A stretch of 5,517 nt of DNA, from the NCBI GenBank assembly GCA_017445525.1, contig JAFSTZ010000005.1, positions 1 through 5,517 on the forward strand, given 5' to 3'. Below, one piece after another: positions 1-5,517 of this stretch (position 1 is the stretch's first letter; every line of letters begins with the position of its first letter). A program made the translations under genes and the position numbers. Below the pieces are notes generated by a model, which did not search any database, was not told where the DNA came from, and was given only the letters and a program-made list of their open reading frames with translations. The stretch is from Eubacterium sp. GTDB taxonomy: Bacteria > Bacillota > Clostridia > Lachnospirales > Lachnospiraceae.

Positions 1-307
1 AAAACCAAAAAAGATTGTAACACCGTTTACCCTCGGTATATCAGCGCCCGGCAGGATCGAGCTTGGTGGCGGCTTAGATGAGATGATAGAGGATTTTTAT
101 ATCCCATCCTCATCACGTGTGCCTATAGTCAGTGAGTCTTCATTTTTGGATCATATGACATTTTATATCAATATGAAAAATGATAATGACACTCTGCCTT
201 TGGCATTCAAAGATGAGCTGGAGTCGTACGGGCTTTCGTGCAAGCTTTTCGACGAAGGTAAGATTTATACGGATATTGTTTGTATGGATAAGCTTAAAAG
301 GATATAA
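1..307 (+). CDS. 3' end of an unrecognised protein (5' truncated by window edge)
   Basis: The reading frame is open from base 2 to a TAA at 305-307, giving about 101 C-terminal residues. There is no in-frame stop to the left, so the gene begins outside the window. The ATG at 83 is very probably an internal Met, because the frame before it reads as ordinary protein (for example ISAPGRIELGGG) and no ribosome site precedes it. The visible part is soluble-looking and mixed in character: a glycine-rich turn (LGGG), then SSSRVPIVSESS, an acidic/Lys-rich segment, and a basic end (MDKLKRI). I see no transmembrane segment and no motif that assigns a family. It does not look like the MarR-type regulator often found before exporter pairs, though only the tail is visible. 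It lies 27 bases before the esterase start on the same strand, so it probably shares that operon. I am confident that it is coding; its function is unknown. Confidence 0.7.
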   Translation, partial: KPKKIVTPFTLGISAPGRIELGGGLDEMIEDFYIPSSSRVPIVSESSFLDHMTFYINMKNDNDTLPLAFKDELESYGLSCKLFDEGKIYTDIVCMDKLKRI

Positions 308-324
308 ATAAAACAGTATATCAT

Positions 325-330
325 GGAGGT
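325..330 (+). promoter_or_regulatory. Shine-Dalgarno GGAGGT that sets the esterase start at 335
   Basis: A strong GGAGGT lies five bases (counting from the GGAGG core) before the ATG at 335. The earlier in-frame ATG at 323 overlaps this site and has only A/T-rich sequence with no purine-rich motif before it. The start at 335 (protein beginning MEYRY) is therefore preferred over 323 (MEVVMEYRY). Confidence 0.8.
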
Positions 331-334
331 TGTT

Positions 335-1861
335 ATGGAATATCGCTATACCGAACCTATCGAGACTACGAGCGGAAGCATCAGAGGGTACTATGCAGAA
401 GATGATATAATGGTGTTCAAAGGAATCCCTTACGGTGAAGCACCGTCGGGAGAGTATAGATTCAAGCCTGCCCGTCCTTATGAAAAAAGGGAAGGTGTGA
501 GGGATTGTGTCGAGTTTTCGCCCTGTTGCTATCAGAATACTCTTGATGAGCTTTCGCAGCGGATATGGACTACAGAGTTTATCATACAGAGCAGAGATTA
601 TTCCGAGGACTGTCTGCATCTGAATATATGGACAAAAAAGAACGGCAAAGACATGCCTGTTGTAGTGTATTTTTACGGGGGTGGATTTACATCCGGGGGT
701 GCATCGTGTGAGATATATGACGGTATACCTTTTGCCCAAAAAGATGTTATCTATATAACCTTTAACAAGCGTGAGCATGCTTTTGGTTGGCTTAGCTGTC
801 ATGAGCTTGATGAAGAATCACCGGAAGGAATCTCCGGAAACTACACTCTGACAGACGATGAGTTGGTACTCAGATGGGTACGGGATAACATCCGTGCATT
901 CGGAGGTGACCCTGAAAATGTTACGATCTGGGGGCAGAGCTCAGGTGCCATACAGGTCAATCTTTTGAGTGTAAGCGAGCGTGTGGCTCCATTGTTTAAA
1001 AATGTTGTGTCCATGGGCCTCAACTCATTCCCTGAGAAGAACACCATGAATTATTCTACCAAAGAGGCAGCAGATGAAAATGCAAGAAAACTTCTTGATG
1101 AGTATGATGACTCTGTTGAGAAGCTGAGAGAACTGCCACCCGAAACGTTTTTAAAACATACATATATCAAGGGACCTGTGATCGACGACATCTACGCAAA
1201 GGATACCTTCAGACATGAGGTGATGCGCGGAACCAATCCCGATGTGACAATGATGATGGGGATGGTCGGCAGGGATTTCGGTTCGGTTCCGATGTTCTTT
1301 CTGCTGAGGGATGTCATCGTAAACAGTGCCGGCAGAGATGCTTTGGTTCAGGCGCTGGATCATTTTTATCCAAACAGGGGAGAGAGACTGGTAACAGAGT
1401 ATGGTATTGATACAGATGCGCCTATGGGGGAACAGATTCATGCCATGGCAAGTCTGTGCTATGATGCGATGATATATGATCTGCTGGAGTTTGCTTACGT
1501 CAGAAACAAAACATGTAAGGGCAAAACTTATATTTATCACTTTCCGCATGTCATGCCGGGACCGGATGCTGCAGAGTTTGGATCCTTCCACTCATGCGAG
1601 GTGCCGTACTTTACCGATCATCTGTCTAAGCTCAGAGATGATTACTGGAAGGATGAAGACAGAGAACTTGCCAAAAAGATGAACAGGCTGATCGCCGGAT
1701 TTATCAAAAACGGGGTGCCTGATATCGATGGTTTTGTGCCCTCCGACGGAACAAACCTCTTTATGATCAGAGCCGATGAGCAGAAAAATGTTACCTACGA
1801 GAAGGATGTTTTGGACAGATGGAAATCTCTGTTTGGAGGGGAAGACGTAGCTTCATTTTGA
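335..1861 (+). CDS. Type-B carboxylesterase family protein (alpha/beta hydrolase, PnbA-like) with altered catalytic acid
   Basis: This is a 508-residue protein, close to the usual 490-550 for bacterial type-B carboxylesterases, which hydrolyse carboxylic esters in the cytoplasm. No signal peptide is visible. Family landmarks occur in order: FKGIPYGEAP (about 29-38), EDCLHLNIW (91-99), the oxyanion-hole YGGGF (114-118), GNYTLTDDE leading into RWVRDNI (168-186), FGGDPENVTIWGQSSG (189-204) with nucleophile Ser202 in GQSSG, PVIDD near 281, and FHSCEVPYF (418-426) carrying His419. The third triad residue is normally Glu in a (K/R)DEG motif. Here the motif reads RDFG, so Phe315 sits where Glu should be and Asp314 is the nearest acid. 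The protein may use another acid, be slow, or have a non-hydrolytic role. The family assignment is near certain, but the substrate cannot be told. The gene lies 27 bases after the upstream gene and 40 before the exporter pair, which suggests one operon. Confidence 0.93.
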   Translation: MEYRYTEPIETTSGSIRGYYAEDDIMVFKGIPYGEAPSGEYRFKPARPYEKREGVRDCVEFSPCCYQNTLDELSQRIWTTEFIIQSRDYSEDCLHLNIWTKKNGKDMPVVVYFYGGGFTSGGASCEIYDGIPFAQKDVIYITFNKREHAFGWLSCHELDEESPEGISGNYTLTDDELVLRWVRDNIRAFGGDPENVTIWGQSSGAIQVNLLSVSERVAPLFKNVVSMGLNSFPEKNTMNYSTKEAADENARKLLDEYDDSVEKLRELPPETFLKHTYIKGPVIDDIYAKDTFRHEVMRGTNPDVTMMMGMVGRDFGSVPMFFLLRDVIVNSAGRDALVQALDHFYPNRGERLVTEYGIDTDAPMGEQIHAMASLCYDAMIYDLLEFAYVRNKTCKGKTYIYHFPHVMPGPDAAEFGSFHSCEVPYFTDHLSKLRDDYWKDEDRELAKKMNRLIAGFIKNGVPDIDGFVPSDGTNLFMIRADEQKNVTYEKDVLDRWKSLFGGEDVASF

Positions 1862-1888
1862 TTAAATCATTGTTTGTATCTACTTGAA

Positions 1889-1894
1889 AGAAGG
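1889..1894 (+). promoter_or_regulatory. Ribosome binding site of the first ABC gene
   Basis: AGAAGG lies seven bases before the ATG at 1902, inside the 40-base gap after the esterase stop. The match is good though not perfect. No convincing -35/-10 pair and no stem with a T-run are seen in the gap, so read-through from the esterase is the simplest reading. Confidence 0.6.
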
Positions 1895-1901
1895 TTAGTG
1901 T

Positions 1902-3668
1902 ATGAAACTAAGCTTTAAATATCTTTCCAAAAAAGATGTTGTCATGTTTATCATCAGCTGTCTGAGCGTGGTTTTTCAGGTGCTTCTGGAGTTGAAGATC
2001 CCGGAGTATACTGCAAAGATCACTGTTTTGGTACAAACTTCAGGAGTTACTATCTCGGATGTTATGGTACCGGCATCGCTGATGCTTGCATGTGCACTGG
2101 GAAGCCTTACACTGTTTATCATAAGCGGATATCTGCTTGCCAATGTCGGAACAAATGCAACAGCAGGTATAAGGGCTGATCTCTACAGAAAGATCATGTC
2201 TTTTTCACTTCAGGAGATGAGTGCTTATGATACATCGAGTATCATCACGAGATGTACTGTCAATGTTGAGATGATCCTGCGTTTCTGGATCAGCGGACCG
2301 CTCCTTTTTGTCAGGGCAGGAGTTACACTTGTTTTGGCTATCATCAAGATGTCAAATACCGATATCCGCTGGCTATATACGGTTGGAACTGCGGCCATAG
2401 CAGCGCTTATACTTATGATGGTCCTGCTTCTTATAGCTGCCATCCGCATGGTGGATGTTCAGATGTATACGGATAACATGAACCGCCTGGTGGGAGAGCA
2501 TATGAGTGGTATCCGTGTTATGCATGCATTCAATGCATATCGTCATCAGAGAAAGATATTTGATGAAACCAATGATAAATTAACCGCTTTCAATACATTT
2601 GTAAACAATATTATGTCCATACTTATGCCGGGACTGCTGATGATCACATATGCATTGACCATCTCTATATTTGTTATGGGCGGATATATCATATCCGGAA
2701 GTCCTGTGGAAGGCAGGGCAAATCTCTATGCAAGCATGATCGAGTTCTCATCATACGCTACAATCATCATGGGTGCGGTTGTATCTATCATCAAGGGTAT
2801 GGTTACTGTTCCCGCTGTTATCGTTTCTTCCAAACGTATAAATGAGGTCCTTGAAGATGAGATAGTGATCACCGACGGTAAAGGCGCCGAAAAGGATAAA
2901 AAGGCTCCCGCGATTTCTTTTGAACATGTCTCATTTAAATATCCGCAGTCCGCTTCAAATATTCTCAATGATATAAGCTTTAAAGCCGGTCAGGGCGAGA
3001 CGGTCGCATTTATAGGAAATACCGGTTGCGGTAAGACTACGCTTCTGAATCTCATCCCCAGACTGTATGATGCAGATGATGGAAGTATAAAGATCTGCGG
3101 AGACGATATCAAGGATTATACCATAGAAGAGCTTAGAAATATGATTGGCTATGTTCCTCAGAAGGCAAGGCTGTTTTCGGGATCTATAGCAGATAATATA
3201 GATTTTGGTGATGACGGAGGTTATGCCAAGAGCTTAAACGAAATAAAAAAGGCTGCCAAAGTAGGTCAGGCCGATGAGTTTATCATGCAAAAACCGGAGG
3301 GCTATGACACTATGGTACAGGGTTCCGGAACCAATTTCAGCGGAGGTCAGAGACAGCGTCTGACGATCTCGCGTGCTGTCTGCAGGGATCCTGAGATATA
3401 CCTTTTTGACGACTCCTTTTCGGCACTTGACTTCAAGACAGACCGCGAACTTCGCAAAGCGCTTAAGAAAAATGCGGCCGGTGCCACTGTGATCATAGTT
3501 GCACAGAGGATCTCTACGATCAGAAATGCCGACAGGATCTATGTGATGGATAAAGGTCGTATAGTCGGAGAGGGAACACATGATGAACTGCTTGAAACAT
3601 GTGATGTCTACAAGGAAATCGCTTATACCCAGATCGAGGGTATGACAGGCGGTCAGAAAGGGGCATAA
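1902..3668 (+). CDS. ABC exporter half-transporter, degenerate-ATP-site subunit (TM287/LmrC/BmrC-like)
   Basis: This 588-residue protein has a fused membrane domain and ATPase domain, the standard length for a type IV ABC half-exporter in the inner membrane. Six hydrophobic segments lie near residues 12-29, 56-82, 126-148, 157-181, 235-262 and 275-305. The nucleotide domain follows from about 336: A-loop Tyr347, Walker A GNTGCGKTT (372-380), Q-loop Gln420, signature FSGGQRQR (479-486), Walker B ending LFDD (501-504), D-loop SALD (507-510), and an H-loop reading AQRISTI. Two catalytic residues are replaced: the Walker B Glu is Asp504, and the H-loop His is Gln535. In heterodimeric exporters this pattern marks the subunit whose Walker motifs form the non-hydrolysing site, while its intact SGGQ signature completes the partner's active site. 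The gene sits four bases before its partner. Substrates of such pumps include drugs, peptides and lipids; nothing here identifies which. Confidence 0.95.
   Translation: MKLSFKYLSKKDVVMFIISCLSVVFQVLLELKIPEYTAKITVLVQTSGVTISDVMVPASLMLACALGSLTLFIISGYLLANVGTNATAGIRADLYRKIMSFSLQEMSAYDTSSIITRCTVNVEMILRFWISGPLLFVRAGVTLVLAIIKMSNTDIRWLYTVGTAAIAALILMMVLLLIAAIRMVDVQMYTDNMNRLVGEHMSGIRVMHAFNAYRHQRKIFDETNDKLTAFNTFVNNIMSILMPGLLMITYALTISIFVMGGYIISGSPVEGRANLYASMIEFSSYATIIMGAVVSIIKGMVTVPAVIVSSKRINEVLEDEIVITDGKGAEKDKKAPAISFEHVSFKYPQSASNILNDISFKAGQGETVAFIGNTGCGKTTLLNLIPRLYDADDGSIKICGDDIKDYTIEELRNMIGYVPQKARLFSGSIADNIDFGDDGGYAKSLNEIKKAAKVGQADEFIMQKPEGYDTMVQGSGTNFSGGQRQRLTISRAVCRDPEIYLFDDSFSALDFKTDRELRKALKKNAAGATVIIVAQRISTIRNADRIYVMDKGRIVGEGTHDELLETCDVYKEIAYTQIEGMTGGQKGA
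3657..3663 (+). promoter_or_regulatory. Ribosome binding site of the second ABC gene, inside the first
   Basis: AAAGGGG lies nine bases before the ATG at 3673 and falls within the last codons of the preceding ABC gene, whose stop is at 3666-3668. The four-base gap and embedded site suggest translational coupling, which would help make the two subunits in equal amounts. Confidence 0.55.
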
Positions 3669-3672
3669 ACAC

Positions 3673-5469
3673 ATGGAGAAAAAAGGAAGAAAACTTATAT
3701 GGCGTTTTGTCCGCATCAACAAAGGACGTATCATCCTTGCTGCTGTGTTTGCTTTGATTGCTGCTGTTTCGCAGGCATTTTTACCAACACAGATACAGAA
3801 GATCGGAGACTATATACAGGAGAATATGGGTGGTGATTTCGAGTTTGACGGGATACTGCCTTATATGTTAATCTCTATAGGATTGCTGTTGGTCTATGTT
3901 GTATTTACTATAGCCCAACAGGTGTCATCATCAAAGGCAGTCGGAAAGATCGGTCAGGGATTGAGAGATGAGATGAACATAAAACTCAGCAAGACCAAGA
4001 TCTCTGTGACTGACACGTACAGGGTCGGCGATATACAAAGCCGTTTTTCAAGTGATATCAACAACATCACCGCCTCGATCCTTGATACCATAGCACCAGC
4101 TCCGGCCAATATGATCAAGCTGTTGCTCCTTTTGATACTTATGTTCATAACAAATGTTTATATGACCATAAGTGTATTGATCGCAACCGTTATCGGCTTT
4201 TTACTGGTATCGTTTGTTGTTAAAAAGACAAGAAAACATATAGTAGACCAGCAAAGAACGATCGGAGAGTTGAACTCGGTGGTAGAGGAGAGTATATCCG
4301 GACACATGGTCATAAAGTCCTTCCACTGTGAAGAGGATATGATAAATGAGTTTATGACGAGAAATGAAGCTGTCAGGACAAGCTCAAGAAAATCCCAATT
4401 CATGCAGGGAATCGTTCAACCGTTACTGATTTTTTTCGCTAACTTTAACTACATAGCAGTTGCTATAACCGCAGCCGTGCTGTTTTCCATCATGCCGGAT
4501 AGTCTGACTATCGGTGGTATGGCGGCATTTATACTGTATGCGCCTATGCTGGGAGACCCGGTAAATGCCATGATATCTTTTTCATCTTCCATGCAGACAG
4601 CTTCAGCTTCGGCAGACAGGATCGCCGAGGTCATGGAGGCTGATGAGATCGATGACGATTCTATCATGGAAGAGCTTACTGCAAATGTATCGGATGTTTC
4701 GGTACAGGAGAAAAAAAGTGTTCGCGGCGAAGTACGCTTTGAACACTTGCGTTTCGGATATTTGCCTGAACAGATCGTGTTAAAGGATCTCTCCGCCACG
4801 GTATCAGCCGGACAGAAGGTTGCTATTGTTGGACCCACCGGAGCCGGCAAGAGTACGCTTATCAATCTTTTGATGCGCTTTTATGAGCCTAACAGCGGGC
4901 AGATCTATATAGACGGGACACCGATCTCTGAGATTAGTTTGAGAGACCTTCATGATTCTTTGGGGATGGTTTTGCAGGATACATGGACATTTCAGGGAAC
5001 GATCAGGGATAATATCCTGTACTCAACTGAGGGTGTAACAGAAGAGAAGCTTGCAGACATAGTAGAAGAATGCGGACTGTCGCATCTGATAAATACACTC
5101 CCTGATGGCCTCGATACCGTGATCAGCGAGCAGAGTGATATCTCGGCGGGACAGAGACAGCTTTTGACTATAGCAAGAGCGCTTGCCAAGGACGCGCCCA
5201 TACTTATACTCGATGAGGCAACGAGCAACGTTGATACCAGAAGTGAGGCTCTCATCCAAAAGGCTGTAGACAGACTCACAGAGGGACGTACTTCATTTGT
5301 TATCGCACACAGACTATCTACGATACGAAATGCTGACTGTATATTTGTCATGAAAGACGGAGATGTTGTCGAGATGGGCAAGCACGAAGAGCTCCTCGAG
5401 AAAAATGGTCTGTATTCGGAATTGTACTACTCTCAATTCGACACAGACGTGAATAGTTTTAGTACCTAA
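3673..5469 (+). CDS. ABC exporter half-transporter, catalytic subunit (TM288/LmrD/BmrD-like)
   Basis: This 598-residue protein has the same architecture as its upstream partner. Hydrophobic segments lie near residues 18-40, 61-87, 136-160, 163-184, 246-272 and 277-303. A charged, acidic linker (about 320-350) leads to the ATPase domain: A-loop Tyr363, Walker A GPTGAGKST (387-395), Q-loop Gln435, signature ISAGQRQL (490-497), Walker B LILDE (511-515) with catalytic Glu515, D-loop SNVD (518-521), and H-loop His546 in IAHRLST. The hydrolytic residues are intact, so this subunit's Walker motifs paired with the partner's SGGQ make the working ATP site. Its own signature departs from LSGGQ (SAGQ, preceded by QSD rather than the usual Gly-x-Asn), as expected for the half facing the degenerate site. 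The ATPase-domain sequence style (QRQLLTIARA, DEATSNVDTR) is that of the TM288 branch. The 3' end overlaps a convergent gene by 11 bp. Confidence 0.95.
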   Translation: MEKKGRKLIWRFVRINKGRIILAAVFALIAAVSQAFLPTQIQKIGDYIQENMGGDFEFDGILPYMLISIGLLLVYVVFTIAQQVSSSKAVGKIGQGLRDEMNIKLSKTKISVTDTYRVGDIQSRFSSDINNITASILDTIAPAPANMIKLLLLLILMFITNVYMTISVLIATVIGFLLVSFVVKKTRKHIVDQQRTIGELNSVVEESISGHMVIKSFHCEEDMINEFMTRNEAVRTSSRKSQFMQGIVQPLLIFFANFNYIAVAITAAVLFSIMPDSLTIGGMAAFILYAPMLGDPVNAMISFSSSMQTASASADRIAEVMEADEIDDDSIMEELTANVSDVSVQEKKSVRGEVRFEHLRFGYLPEQIVLKDLSATVSAGQKVAIVGPTGAGKSTLINLLMRFYEPNSGQIYIDGTPISEISLRDLHDSLGMVLQDTWTFQGTIRDNILYSTEGVTEEKLADIVEECGLSHLINTLPDGLDTVISEQSDISAGQRQLLTIARALAKDAPILILDEATSNVDTRSEALIQKAVDRLTEGRTSFVIAHRLSTIRNADCIFVMKDGDVVEMGKHEELLEKNGLYSELYYSQFDTDVNSFST

Positions 5470-5517
5470 AGCAAAGCATCGTGATATCGTCAAAGGGTGT
5501 TTCACCTGCCATAAACG
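5459..5517 (-). CDS. C-terminus of a probable PP2C/SpoIIE-type serine phosphatase (truncated by window edge)
   Basis: Read on the minus strand from 5515, the frame gives 18 residues ending GETPFDDITMLCFRY, followed by TAA at 5461-5459. A DDIT(M/L)L core a few residues from the end, preceded by Phe or Gln and closed by an aromatic/basic tail, is the typical last strand of SpoIIE/RsbU-type PP2C phosphatases. In that family the DD pair includes a metal-binding Asp. These enzymes dephosphorylate anti-sigma-factor antagonists or act as output domains of sensor proteins. Only the tail is visible, so accessory domains and partners are unknown. The stop lies inside the convergent ABC gene, an 11-bp tail-to-tail overlap (5459-5469). 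The motif is short but specific. The main alternative is a chance open frame. Confidence 0.68.
   Translation of the reverse strand, partial: FMAGETPFDDITMLCFRY

Noticed and set aside
83..307. Independent small 74-residue gene starting at 83
   Set aside because: The frame is open to the window edge, there is no ribosome site before 83, and the upstream codons read as protein, so this is the end of a larger gene.
140..802. Long minus-strand open frame of 220 codons
   Set aside because: It lies antisense to the well-supported tail of the first gene and the conserved N-terminal half of the esterase. Its translation is rich in Ile, Arg, His and Cys with no domain pattern, as expected of a shadow frame.
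1859..1869. Short palindrome TGATTAAATCA overlapping the esterase stop codon, considered as a terminator or operator
   Set aside because: Arms of five A/T-rich bases around a single central base cannot form a terminator hairpin and no T-run follows. One 11-base palindrome in A/T-rich sequence is expected by chance, and there is no second copy to suggest an operator.
1862..1901. Possible separate promoter for the exporter pair
   Set aside because: The 40-base gap is A/T-rich, but I could not find a -35 and -10 pair at proper spacing upstream of the ribosome site.
3234..3734. Minus-strand open frame of 166 codons across the junction of the two ABC genes
   Set aside because: It is antisense to the Walker B and H-loop coding region of the first ABC gene and the start of the second, with no recognisable motif.
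5496..5506. Small inverted repeat GGTG-TTT-CACC after the second ABC gene, considered as an intrinsic terminator
   Set aside because: The stem is only four base pairs, no T-run follows on either strand, and the bases are explained as codons of the minus-strand phosphatase tail.

Overview
The window looks like part of a chromosome from a low-to-moderate G+C anaerobic Firmicute, most likely a Lachnospiraceae member of the Butyrivibrio/Roseburia kind. I infer this from frequent ATA, AGA and AGG codons, strong GGAGG-type ribosome sites, tight gene packing, and a SpoIIE-type phosphatase tail at the right edge of a style I associate with that group. It is an impression, not a search result.

Layout, left to right. 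Bases 1-307 are the 3' end of a plus-strand gene I do not recognise. It is followed by a type-B carboxylesterase-fold protein (best start 335, end 1861), then two ABC-exporter half-transporters (1902-3668 and 3673-5469), all on the plus strand with gaps of 27, 40 and 4 bases. At the right edge a minus-strand gene ends at 5459 and shares 11 bp tail-to-tail with the second ABC gene. Only its last 18 codons are visible, and they match the C-terminal signature of PP2C/SpoIIE-type phosphatases. I see no RNA gene, mobile element, CRISPR array, convincing promoter or intrinsic terminator, and no gene-free stretch longer than 40 bases.

How the genes work together. The two ABC proteins form a heterodimeric exporter of the TM287/288, LmrCD, BmrCD and EfrAB type. 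The first subunit carries the degenerate ATP site: its Walker B catalytic Glu is Asp and its H-loop His is Gln. The second has an intact Walker B Glu and H-loop His but an altered signature (SAGQ), and that signature falls on the same degenerate site. The upstream esterase-like protein is probably co-transcribed, so it may act on a compound that the pump exports; that link is inference. The esterase has its nucleophile Ser and its His, but the usual catalytic Glu is replaced by Phe, so its activity is uncertain. The genes belong to known families. The points worth attention are the esterase active site, its linkage to the pump, and the overlapping convergent gene at the edge.
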